64,000 bases of DNA, from assembly GCA_001910725.1 (NCBI GenBank), contig MJGA01000018.1, positions 434,001 through 498,000 of the forward strand, given 5' to 3'. Of this stretch, positions 1 through 10,170 are shown in pieces (positions within the stretch are counted from its first letter, which is position 1; every line of letters starts with the position of its first letter). The DNA comes from Phanerodontia chrysosporium (lineage: Eukaryota > Basidiomycota > Agaricomycetes > Polyporales > Phanerochaetaceae). The notes below the pieces were generated by a model, which saw nothing but the letters and a program-made list of their open reading frames with translations, was not told the DNA's origin and made no database searches. Position numbers and translations under genes: made by a program.

Positions 1-193
1 ACGAACGTTGGGCCTAACGGCAATCAAGCTTCGGCACGTCGAGCAGATCACCGTGTATTGGAATAGAGGAAGCGTGGAATTAAACGCGACGCAGGAACGT
101 GTATACCCAGGTAAATACCAATCGGAGTCCCGCAAGATCCCGTAAGGAAATGTCCGAGCGCACCCATGCAACTGCACCACCCGCAAAACGAGC

Positions 194-1636
194 CTACGCA
201 TAGCGCCTTACAGCCTCGATGAGGCGCGCCCAGCTGCTCGTCTCGCCGCGCTCGCCCAGCGCGTACGCGATGCCCGCGTCGAGGTGTACCCCTCCCTCGA
301 TCAGATCGACGTCGACCCCAACGCCGTCCTCGCGCATCCGCCGCACGAGCTTCGTGATGTCGCGCTCGAGGTTCTCGACCGACCCGTACTGCACCCACAC
401 GCGCAGCCCGCACGCGCGCTGCTGCGCCGCGGCGAGGTAGTGGAACGTGCCGCACGCCGCAGGACTGAAGTACGGGTTCTCCTGGCGCGCGCCCGGCGGG
501 TAGTGGCGCGCGAGCGACGGGTACGCGCGGTTGTTGAGGTACGGAACGAGGAAGTCCGTCGACGAAAGCGGGTGCGGAGGATGGCCCAGGTCGCAGCTCG
601 GCTGTGGAGGACAAGTCAGCCGTCGATCTCCGCGGCACCGCGTCCGCACGCACCGAAATGAGGAGCAGCGCCCCCGGCATGCCGACGTCGAGCGACGGGC
701 GCGCGGCACCGAGCTCGGACAGGTAGCGCGAGAGCGCAAGGACAAGGTGCCCGCCGGAGCTGTCTCCGATCATTACGATGTTCTCGGCCGCGAACCCGCG
801 TGCACGCAGATACGCATACGCCGCCACGAGGTCCTGCAGCTGCGCGGGAAACGCGGTCTCCGGCGAGAGCGCCTTGCGATGATTGACGGCTGCGTCGCGA
901 TCAGTCGGGACGCGTCTCTAACATGCAAAGGCACGCACCGAAGACACGCCTCCCTGACTCCCTGGCAAACTTGTAAGGAAACATCGTGCTCTGCGGGTGT
1001 CCCATCACCCAGGATCTGTTATTATCTCATCAGCAAGTGGTAGCGAAACATGTGGCTGACAGATGCTCACCCGCCGGCAATGTACATAATGACGCGCTCT
1101 CCCTCTCTCGCGGCCTCATCGCCCATGGCGACGCCTTCCTGAGGGCAAAACGTCCAAAAGCATGGTACAGGCTCCGGGCTCACGAACTCTTCACCCGCGC
1201 TGGCGACTCCGGTGATCCACGCCTCTTTCGCGGGAGGCACTTCTACAAGTTTGACTTTCGTCCCGTGCCCTGATGCCTTCTGAACGACGGGGTCGGACTG
1301 CCAGGCCTTGTGTCCTGGAGGTCGAGGAAGCGATGGGTAGGTCGTGCACAGCATGTAGAGACGACCGCCGGCGACGGCCAGGTCCCGGCGCAACGACCAT
1401 GTTGGATAGGGTCTCGTCTTTGGCGAAATGTGTAATATGAGGCGCACCAGGAGAGCAGGCAGGATCGCGAGGGCGAATGCAAGGTACCCGAGGGCCTGAT
1501 ATGCGACGAAGAGATATAGAGGTGGTGCGTTCGGCACGCGTGTGGTCATGGCAAGGGAGTCGGCGAGGGGTGGGGACTTGGGGCGAAAGCGGCTTGTAAT
1601 AGTGTCTGGCCATGGGGCGGTCAGCCACAGAGTCAT
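194..1636 (-). CDS. alpha/beta-hydrolase fold-3 protein, membrane-anchored
   Basis: A serine hydrolase of the Abhydrolase_3 (HSL/acetyl-hydrolase-like) type, substrate unknown. Read on the minus strand, the N-terminal exon (1636 to about 1067) carries a hydrophobic segment (LAFALAILPALLVRLIL) that could anchor the protein, and ends in MYIAGG, the place of the oxyanion-hole HGGG motif. The middle exon has the nucleophile elbow GDSSGG, and the last has the catalytic-acid/His region GGVHLDAG. An intron at 602-653 (52 bp, GTGCGT..CACAG) joins LLLIS to PSCDLG in frame; the stop is at 194-196. One or more introns between about 828 and 1067 I could not place exactly. The start is uncertain: Met at 1636, or the second Met about 30 codons in, just before the hydrophobic segment. 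Such genes are common and variable in basidiomycetes. Family assignment is firm; any substrate would be a guess. Confidence 0.8.
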
Positions 1637-1935
1637 GGCGATCTGGACGGAGGCAAACCGTGACGGCTGGCCAGCCGATCGGCGAGAGAGGAGCTCCTCT
1701 GTAGCATGAGGCCGAGTTTAACTTGAACTCTCCCCACTGCGTGGATAGTTTAACGACGAGGGACCACCGTCGACAAGAACGTACTTCGCTGGCAGCACCG
1801 CATTCCGTCGTGTACGTCTAGCGCCCGCTGCAGTATCGCACACCCAAAGCGACTGATGTTGATGAACGGTGGTAGTGTGTAAGCAGATGATAGTGTACAG
1901 TACGCCCCCCTGATATATGAGACGTGGAACAGTGG

Positions 1936-2749
1936 TCATAACTTCAATTCCCAGCTGACGCCACAGCCGCATCCGCTCCCCTTAGCCTGAGCAAAGATGA
2001 TCAATCTCCGGGAACCATGTTGAATCATCACCATCTCACCTGAGGGTTCTCAGCTACTCTGAAACTGCTCCCCATAAGTTCTGTGGCGAAATCAATGACG
2101 GACCCCTTCATGAGGGACATTGACACAGCGTCGACCACCACATTGGATGGCTTTATGGTCGGATGAGAGAAGTGGCTGGGAACAAGCAGATATGTAACAG
2201 CGTATGAGACAAGATCTCATTCGAACTCACTAGTCATCCGGTTTCCTCTCCGTTGCCAGCTCAAGCTTGTACTGGTAGCCGTGACATCCTCCGCTTTCGA
2301 CTGCTATTCGCAGACCAGCATCGGGATTATTCTGCCGCTGGGCTATCGCGCGTAGTTGCTAGAGCAGCTGCGGTTAGCAGGAGTGAGGCAGGAATGAACC
2401 ACCAAATATGTACTTCTGCCGCCCGCTCAGTCAATTGCAGCTTCGCCTCCTCTGGGGGTATCAGATCAATGTCCGGTCCGTCCGAGTCCTCCGACTCTAG
2501 AGCTTGCAAGGCTTCCGGAGTAGGTGCATGCACAAGCTCGGTATCTTGCCCAGGTGGATGTGAGGACAGTGAGGCGAGACGTGTTGAGCTAGACGAGAAA
2601 TTGCGGTAAACTTGGGGTGTAGGTCGCGGCACCCGATGAGAGCCGGTAGGGCGCGCGTGTCGTACCAAAGACGACCCGGACGCACGAGCACAGCCTGACG
2701 TGGAGCAGAACCGTCGCAACAGTGCTGATGTGGATAGTCGTGCGTTCAT
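1936..2749 (-). CDS. ISA2: mitochondrial iron-sulfur cluster assembly factor ISA2
   Basis: A-type Fe-S assembly protein that works with Isa1 and Iba57 to build [4Fe-4S] clusters in mitochondria (known for the family). Four exons join in frame to 216 residues: 2749-2414, 2358-2231, 2175-2040, 1986-1936; introns of 55, 55 and 53 bp (2359-2413, 2176-2230, 1987-2039), all GT..AG. Visible signatures are an Arg/Ser-rich presequence (MNARLSTSALLRRFCSTSG), the family opening LIPPEEAKLQLTERAAEQL spanning intron 1, the first Cys in SGGCHGYQYK, and the C-terminal Cys pair in GSGCGCGVSWE. All three cluster-binding cysteines are present. The start is the only Met ahead of the targeting sequence. It is divergent from the gene at 3151 with about 400 bp between the starts. 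Nothing looks damaged. Confidence 0.95.
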
Positions 2750-3150
2750 GATGGTGGGAGAATGAGAGGGATAGCAGCCGGCGTGGTGAATCTGAGCAAA
2801 CCAGTCGGAGAGAGCGGGTGAGTAATGCAGTCGCAGACGCCGAAAAGGTAGCGCATCAATTGATCCGTCGTTCTATCTTCATATGGCAACTGTCTATATT
2901 CTAGCACCAATTGAAGGCATCCAGGAGACAAATGGTAGGGCCTGATAAGCTCACATTGTGTATGGGATGTGTGTACCTCCTACTAGCATTGTTTGTGGGC
3001 AGAATAAACCTGATTTGTATGCGGTCTGCCGATGTGCGCCTCGCAGTCGGGTTAGGGTTTGGATAGACGCCTACTACCCCGCTTCATACTCATGCACGGC
3101 TTTCGGACTTCGTTTACAACCATCACCACTCTTACCAGACCTGATACCGT
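2750..3150. promoter_or_regulatory. divergent intergenic region, ISA2 / NFKBIL1-like gene
   Basis: About 400 bp between two starts pointing away from each other, so it must hold both promoters. I see no clear TATA box or repeated motif; the sequence is of average composition. Confidence 0.5.
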
Positions 3151-4201
3151 ATGGGAAAGCTTCACTTGAAACGAACGCCCGAAGAGCAGCGCCGACATGA
3201 CCTCCGCAAGGCTCGCAAAGCGGCACGCAAGGCCGCTAAGCGTGCACGGGATGCAGAAGGTTCTGACGAGCAAGCGGGACCGTCCAGCAAGAGACACAAG
3301 GCGTCCAGCAAGCAAGACTATACTTTCGAGTTCGATGCAGCTGACTCGTGTGATGACTACGGTCCTCGTTTTGAAGGCTGCGACCCCGACTATGCGCGAA
3401 TGGAAGAGGAAGATCGCTTCCGCGACAAGATGTGGGGCGCGTACGCGGATGACGAGCGGCTTGACTCTGTCGAGGCCGCGTTCAACTCGTATGCGCATAT
3501 CCCACGACGCTGGCGCGGCGGTGGCATGGACCGGATAGACGACGAAGACCACATTGATCCCAGCATGATGGAGGACGAGGACTATGCGGAGTGGATCCGC
3601 GCAAGCATGTGGAGGTATGATTACACTATCTATGCCGACATATACAAGGACTCACCTGTCTATGCGCAGGAGAAAGCATGCCGCCGAGGCTGCAGCATAT
3701 GACCGCCAGAAACAGGAGGCTGCGGAACGCAAGGAACGCGAGAAGAAGATCCGCGAGGAGACTCGCAGAATGGAAAAGGCCGAAGAAGAACGACGTAGGC
3801 AGCGGCGCCGCGAGAAAGAGAATAGAAAGTGGGAACACGCCAGAGCGTATTATGAACAGACCTGGAAACAAATCCTCGACGGAAACGTCGACAGGGAACT
3901 ACGTTTCGAAGATGTTCCTTGGCCTGTGTTCTTCGATAAGGACGTCGACGTCGAAGCGATCACCACCAGTGCAATGGCGACCTTCTTACTCCCGGATTGT
4001 CGTCCAATAGGCGGTGCAGCGGTTGACGAAGATGCTCTCAAGCGGGAGCGTAGAGACAAGCTAAGGGAAACAATGCTACGCTTCCATCCCGACAAGTTTG
4101 AGGGCCGCTTCCTGCGGCATGTCCGCGAAGCAGATCAGCAGCGTGTTCTCGAGGGCGTCGGACTCGTCGCTCGCGGTTTAAACACACTACTCTCGCAATA
4201 A
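3151..4201 (+). CDS. NFKBIL1-like / degenerate J-domain protein
   Basis: 331 residues from two exons (3151-3614, 3670-4201) with a 55-bp GTATGA..GCGCAG intron. The N-terminus is very basic (MGKLHLKRTPEEQRRHD followed by Lys/Arg/Ala repeats, probable nuclear localisation). An acidic middle follows (DYARMEEEDRF, MMEDEDYAEWI), then a long charged helix (about residues 165-215) rich in Arg, Glu and Lys, then a C-terminal block with VPWPVFFDKD and LRFHPDKFEGRF. The HPDKF stretch resembles the HPD motif of J proteins as it occurs in the NFKBIL1-like family, whose members are linked to RNA processing. That link is inferred from layout and the C-terminal block, not from a search. It is divergent from ISA2 and convergent with the next gene, 240 bp apart. 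Confidence 0.7.
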
Positions 4202-4442
4202 TCGCGCTCAGCCACCCCGCCCACGGGAACATGGTAGGTACAATGTGCCCTCATGTCGAAACAGTCCATTCAACACTTTGTCCAAACCAGGATAGCGCCC
4301 AGCCCCATAGCCCGCTAAGGGCAGCGAAGGTCCTTATATTCTGTCTGGGGTGGTCGTGGTCAGTGAATTTCTCCAGGCTCGTGTGTATGATAGTCGCCGA
4401 CGGAGCACACCGTACAGCGAAGCGAATTACATCCACCAGACT

Positions 4443-5888
4443 TTATCCCAACCGGTTTACGGCCTCCACCATGCCTGGCGTCGTCATCTTCAGCGGCCTA
4501 CTGCCAGACGACGTGACAACCTGTGCCCTTCGATCAGCCTCCTCCAACGCAAATATAAGCCAAGTCATACCAGCTGATAGTTCACGCCACAGAACTGCAT
4601 GAACTTGTTCAGGTTCTTCTCCCTCGACTTCGTTGGATCCCAAAGCCCGTATTCTTCCAGCAGTTGTCGCGCTGTGTCCACTGCCGTCCACTAGTCAGCC
4701 AATTTCGTTCGCCTCGCCTCCGACCACTGCTACATACTGTCCATGGAGAAGAGCTCATTGAGGTTCTTGGGGAACAGCGGGCTGATCGTCCCGTTGTTCT
4801 TGTAGATGGTGTGCAGTTCTTCGGTCAGATTCGTCTTCGACGTACGGAGCAACGAATTCGCCCTCCGGCTTTCCCTGGAGTTCGGTTGTCATCGTCAGCG
4901 CCCCTAGTACTCCCAAGCTCTCGGCAACACGCACGAGTTGTGCAGCTCGCGCTGAACGTCCTGCAGCTGCTTACGATAGAACATCACCTCTTCCTGCAAG
5001 CTCCGGGGGAGAACATTCGGTAATTCGGCGGCGACGCGAGTCTTTACTGCCTGGTCGATCTGCTCAAGCACACCCGCCTCGACTGCGCGCGGATTCCTCC
5101 TGTAAACACGGTTTGTGCACCACTCAAGTCATGCACTCACTCAATGCCCGGAGGTGTTCGGTAATCTCGTGCTGCAGGGCATTCTCCAGAAGTACTGCGT
5201 ACCACTCAGGTCGCGTTAGATTCGCGTCGAACACTACGAAACGCACCTTTGATCTCTTCGATCTGCTCGTTCTGCTTCCGGTCGCTCTCCCGCATCTCTT
5301 CGCGCACTCTAGTAGTCGACGTAGCACGGCGTCAGAATGTCGGTCGGGGCATAACGCGACCGACGTCTCGCACCTGTTCAGATACTGAGTCGTTTCCAGT
5401 TCGCCGCCCCTCTGAATCATCTCCGAGTTTTGCTGTCCCAGTGAATCGAACACCCTCTGTGATGTCTCGCGCTGTCAGTCAGCTCGTAATTGACGCGCTC
5501 CAATACGGCACCTCGAAGTTCGCGAGCGAAATCCTCATATCCTGGAGAGTCTCCTCGACGAGGAGTGTCTCGGGTCTGGTGCTCAACGAACCGAAGATAC
5601 TCCCAGGCGTCGCACCATACGGTAGAGGCGATACCGCAGAATCAGACCTAGCATGGCTGCTGCTTCCGATAGAGGACATAGTTAAGGGCGTTCACGGCGG
5701 CGGAGGGTCTGGCGATGCGTTCGGGAGAGCACAGGATCGTTTCCGGCAGAACGGCCCTCTACAATCGCTGGAATTGCGTCTTATATAGGCGTTGACGTCT
5801 TCGGACGCGTGGATGTGATGCAGCGTGTTTGCAACGTGCCGACGACTCCCACAGCACGACCGTTACCATTCTTGCGCGCATCTGCCAT
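4443..5888 (-). CDS. unidentified multi-exon gene with coiled-coil segment
   Basis: I do not recognise this gene, but several minus-strand segments have clear coding character and splice in frame. The C-terminus reads CGVNYQL, an intron (GTATGA..GCACAG), then VVTSSGSRPLKMTTPG to a stop at 4443. Before it, another intron (GTATGT..GGCAG) joins NELFSMDM to DTARQLLEEYGLWDP. Further upstream are a likely coiled coil (RSLQEEVMFYRKQLQDVQ), a helix-rich exon (ETLQDMRISLANFEVPYW) and an N-terminal block SPERIARPSAAVNALNY near 5700. The middle joins are not all resolved. The proposed start is the Met at 5886-5888; it could also lie nearer 5790. Conserved C-terminal block after a coiled coil suggests a structural or adaptor protein, but no function can be given. 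Confidence 0.5.
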
Positions 5889-6102
5889 ACTCAGCCGCTG
5901 ATTGCGGAAGACGTTGCAGATCATCCTTTAGATTTGTATATGAAGTGTAATATACATCGCGATTCGAGGGTCGTTCGCGGTTCAAGCTCAGCAAACGTGC
6001 GCCACTCTACCAATTTTTGTTGACTATTGTACGATGTAGACGTCCTACCTACGAAGGCATTCAACCAGACCGCAATATACAGGAACATGACAAGTGCCGC
6101 AT

Positions 6103-6960
6103 CTACTCATGCGATCCGCCGAATAGCTGCTGGATCTTGTACCGAGGAGACAGGAAGCGAAAGGCCAGCATTTCGACCACAAAGCTCTCCCGTACCTGCC
6201 TTTCTTTCTCGCCTCCTAAGACTCGTCGGCCTCGATTCACAGCACTAACAAGGTCTTCCAACGTGTCTAGCAGAGCTGTTTCGGTGTCTTGAACAGTAAC
6301 ACGAGCGCGGTCGTGGATGAAGTTGTGTTTCTCTCCCTCGAGCTCTCCCTTGTAAAATGAAATGAGGTCGCTGAAGGGTGATGAGTGGACCAGAGTCTGA
6401 AGACGACCGTGAGACTGGTTACTTGGATAGGATGATGCAAGTGATTGCTTCACTGGCGGCGTGCGTCAGTATGGAGTCATAAGCAAGAGTCCGGCGACGT
6501 ACGAGGTGGCGTTGTGACGTCCGGGAAGTCCATCTTGTCCCAGATGCAGAAGGCGTATGCCTCGCCGACACTGTCACGGGCCCGCATATACATGGGATAC
6601 TCGCGAGCCGCTCGGTACACCGCTACTCTTCCGCTTGCTTGTCAAAGAGGGTGCACGCAATGAACTGTATGGTGCTCGTGACGGGGGCCGCAGCGCCGTA
6701 GGTGTGGAAGAAGTCTGGCATGCGACGGAGGTGGTCCAGCATGACGTCCAGCAGGAGATGCAGCTGCTCATGCCCACCGTGGAACCGCGCGAGGAACTGC
6801 GAGATGGTGTCGATGCCGATGTCGAAGTCGTCCGCATAGATGCATACGACGGTCCAGAGGGCGAGTTGGACCTGCGTCTCGATAGGCGTGCCTTTATAGG
6901 CTGTCCTCGCTACGTCGATGCGACTTGGAGTGACGTTGCTGATTCTCTATGTATGTACTT
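6103..6960 (-). pseudogene. TRI5-family terpene synthase, frameshifted and 5'-incomplete copy
   Basis: Remnant of a class I terpene synthase of the trichodiene-synthase (TRI5) family, paralogous to the gene at 7396-8523. The three 3' exons are recognisable: upstream exon to 6503, a 30-nt exon 6423-6452, last exon 6103-6370; introns of 50 and 52 bp sit exactly where the paralogue has its introns. Aligned with the paralogue, one base is missing near 6622-6632, right after FDKQAEE, giving an immediate TAG at 6623-6625; downstream codons resume in another frame. The metal-binding region reads YADDFD. The second metal motif reads NDLISFYKG, so Gly replaces the Glu of the NSE triad. The N-terminal portion corresponding to roughly the first 70 residues of the paralogue cannot be traced upstream of about 6960. 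This is probably a dead copy; a sequencing error could explain the frameshift but not the Gly or the missing 5' part. Confidence 0.8.
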
Positions 6961-7395
6961 CACGACGCGAAAGTAGCTCAACCTCGCTCCTGTACATTGA
7001 AATGTTGAAAATGGGCATCCCAGGTTCGTACCTCTCATCCCTGCATGTGTACTGTTGGCGTCGTCAATATCTTCCTATAGCTGTGGAAATATATACAGAA
7101 CCGAACCTCAGGCTGCTGGTGCGTTGGAGAGGACAACACGAATGCTTACACACTTCCTCATCAATACAGCCGCTTGTGAGATGAAGAGGCGATATTATCG
7201 CATGAAACACTCTCCACATCGTATGCAGGGTGGTGATCGTAGGAATTAATGGCTCTCCACATCGAAAGCAAGACCTTGTCGTACAGGTGATTGATCAGGG
7301 CCGGATGGGCGCGATGCTGCATGTACGGTGGTAATAAATCAAGCCATGGTGCAGGGGCAGACCCAAGCAACCATCTCATGCATCGGGAGCGTAGT
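6961..7395. other. intergenic / decayed 5' region of the terpene synthase copy
   Basis: No exon matching the expected N-terminal domain of a TRI5-type synthase could be read on the minus strand here. Short open stretches exist (for example 7161-7379 minus) but none resembles the paralogue. Either the 5' end was lost or it is too diverged to recognise. Confidence 0.4.
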
Positions 7396-8523
7396 CTAAA
7401 TAGAAGGACTTAAGAGTTGTCGAAGCTTGTAGCGGGGTGCGATGAAGTGGAACGTCACGTATCCTTGGAGGAATTCTTCCCATGCCATCCTTTCTTTCTC
7501 ACCCCGCAAGATCTTCCTAGCCCTGGTGACGGCTGCAACCGTGTCTTCAACCGTGTCCATAAGGGCATCTTCGAGACATCTGCCCGTGACGCGCATACGA
7601 TCGTGTATGAAATTGGACTTCTCGTTGGCCAACTCCTCCTTGTAGAAGGAGAAAATGTCACTGTGAGCATATGCCAATAGTCAGTGATGCTAGGGTATAG
7701 ATCTAGCGAGCAAGTCGTACTTGGCGTAGCACAAGAATGTCATCGACTCTCTGTCAAAGGACGGTAGGTAAGTGCACAAGTGATGACGCCAAAGGTGTTT
7801 CACAAACTTACGGAATCATTTGGACATGTGTCGACGGCTCTGGGAAGTGCTCTTTATCCCACATGCCGAACGAGAACGCTTCACCGATGCCATTGCGAAT
7901 GCGCTTGTAGACGATGTATTCGCCGGCCGCACCATGCACAGCGACACCTTCGTCTTCCTTATCCATGGCCGTGCATGCAACAAACTGGGTATAGTTCGTC
8001 ACAATAGCGGCTGCGCCATATGCGTGATAGATATCCGCCGTGCGACGGAGCCTTGCTGCGAGGATATCGAGTATAGGGTGAAGCTGCTCGCGGCCGGCGT
8101 GGAAACGCTCCGCAAATGCAGCAAGAGCAGGTAGACCGGGGGCAATGTCGTCCACCCAGATGCCAATGGTAGTTAGTATAGCCATGTGGACTTGCGCTTC
8201 GATGGATGTGTGCCCGTATACCGTTCTTCCAGCCATGATACCGATGACGACGCTCTGCTCGAAGTACTGAGGTGGTATGTCTCCGCCACGCAATGGTTCA
8301 AATTCAGCGCGGACGAGGTCTTCCACGACACCATGAAGAGACGGTTCTTCGAAGTCTGGCACTGAAAGACCGATTTTACGCAAGAAGTCCACGATATTGT
8401 GGCGACATCGTTGCTCCTAAAGGCGTCATTCGTTACTATCAGTGACATGATAGAGGTATATGGGATGCCTCGAACCAGTGAGGTCGCGCTGAGGGGGTGA
8501 TCGTTGAGTCTCTCCGTTGGCAT
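7396..8523 (-). CDS. TRI5-family terpene synthase (class I, sesquiterpene-type)
   Basis: Terpene cyclase of the trichodiene-synthase family, expected to ionise a prenyl diphosphate (farnesyl diphosphate in known members); product unknown. Four exons (8523-8476, 8416-7812, 7750-7721, 7660-7396) join to 315 residues; introns 59, 61 and 60 bp; exon 3 is only 30 nt. Family marks in order: first aspartate motif region GIWVDDIAPGL, the block RFHAGREQLHP, the second metal motif NDIFSFYKEE with Asn, Ser and Glu all present, then FIHDRMRV and the C-terminal block GYVTFHFIAPRYKLRQLL. The family's DDxxD-type motif keeps two Asp but the distal acid is replaced (DDIAP), so activity should be tested rather than assumed. 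First intron donor GTTCGA is weak but gives an in-frame N-terminus. Length is a little under the usual 350-390. It lies in tandem with the broken copy; no trichothecene-pathway genes were seen. Confidence 0.88.
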
Positions 8524-10170
8524 AATAGATATATCAGTGCTGGGGCGTTGGTAAGCATAAGGTGTCGATATATGATGGGACGTGCATACGTGAAAGTTCC
8601 AAGGTGAATGGCGGATAGGGACTCAATAGGATATGTTCGTAGCCCAAGACTGTGAATCTGTCGTGAATTGTCAGCTTCATGGGGGTTTATATATGTTTAC
8701 GGCCAGAGCTAAGGGAAACGATCATCTTCGTACGATACCCGGGACTGTAGGCTCGGAGAGCATGGAGAAGTCGTAAGTCCACCCTCAAGCTAGCTATCCA
8801 ATTGGTTAATGAGGGTAGAGTGTGTATTGTGAGGCCTTCGTAAGACACGTGTTCTGCGATTAATGCACGTGTCAGGCAAGCGGTAACGCACGACCGGGAA
8901 AAACGTACCAATAATCCTGGACATCCAGGGTCATATTGAGGTGTGGTAGCTCCGAGACACCCCTGACAGCGGCAGGTGAAGAAGGGATGACCCAGCTGAG
9001 TACTGCATATGCAAAAACGCTTAATGCGAAGCGGCCTACGGTAGGCAAAATGAGCCACGCTGGACGCTTGTCAACGGGCACAGCTATCATACCTGTACTT
9101 TCTGCGGTCCTGTTGGCGATATGTAACGGTAATGGTGGAATACCGATGTGAAGCATGATGCCTCAAAACAAGTGATACCGTGCAACTTCAAACAAGCTGG
9201 ACGGTGCTTCGTGTATTTGCAATCTTTATCTAGGGTCTTGTGAGGGACGTGAGAGACGCAATGAGTGCGGCGGCACATCTGTGTGGGGCGATGATGCTCC
9301 TTGCGATGCCGATAACACCCGCGCAAAGGAACTTGTGGTCAATATCACCGGCCCGTTTAACTACACCCATGTTATCGTAGGACATCCTGTCAGGTCCGTC
9401 GAGGGTCGAAGGATAATTTGCAACCATACCATACGTTGTCCCAGGTCTTGGCATTCTTCAGGCGGTGCACACTCTCTCCACGCGATCCCGTGCTCCATCG
9501 CTGCTCCACGCCACGCCCGTGTGTTATCGGTGCTTTGACCGCCTGGACTCTGCACATAGCCAACTGGAAGCTCTGTCTGCAGCACTCTTGACTTTCTAGC
9601 AAATGCTTGCGCAGTATGACCAACGTTATTATAGGCGCAAGCTAATGTGGCGTTGAGTGGCGCAAAAGGGTTATTTGAATATTGCGAACTTACTTATCGC
9701 TCTACGTCGACAGTACCGAGCGATCGGTTTCCGAGACCATCGAGCTCCCGCTATGAGGCTCCGGCATATCCATCTATACGTCGTGGTCAGGGTACCAGGC
9801 GGTTCCAGCAAGGGTCTACGGGATTACTCACCAGATGGTAAAGCCAGCCGTTTGACCTGTCAGACGCGCTGTGTCAGCTGAAAAGCTGGCGAAATGTGGT
9901 GGAATCGGGCAGTGGGCGGCCCGCCTGGAGCGCGGAGTGTGTTCTAGGCGAGGAATCGATGGGCATTCTGACTGCGAACGCACATGTCGGAGAGGTGTGT
10001 AGTCTATGCTCTAAGGTAGACACATTACAGAGAGTAGTATATCGATACAGTAAGTGTCAAGAATCGTATTATGGTCAAGAATAGGGCTCAGCAATGACAC
10101 CAAGACCCGATCGATGGTCCAGACGACTGAGAGAGATGCTCATGTCAGCGAAGTCGTACGACGGGTCGAT
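8524..10170 (-). other. unresolved region with hydrophobic minus-strand ORFs
   Basis: Between the terpene synthase and the ABC transporter. Minus-strand ORF 8872-9156 contains a hydrophobic helix (GRFALSVFAYAVLSWVIPSS) typical of a membrane protein, and 9390-9623 contains a Trp/Arg-rich segment (KTWDNVWYGCKLSFDPRR) followed in another frame by GVIGIARSIIA. These might be exons of a divergent or decayed membrane enzyme (the second faintly recalls wax-synthase/MBOAT proteins), but I could not join them in frame. About 9630-10170 shows nothing convincing. Confidence 0.3.

Noticed and set aside
6103..8523. Trichothecene-type biosynthetic cluster
   Set aside because: Only synthase homology is present; no other pathway genes were recognised nearby and the DDxxD-type motif differs, so the product cannot be inferred.
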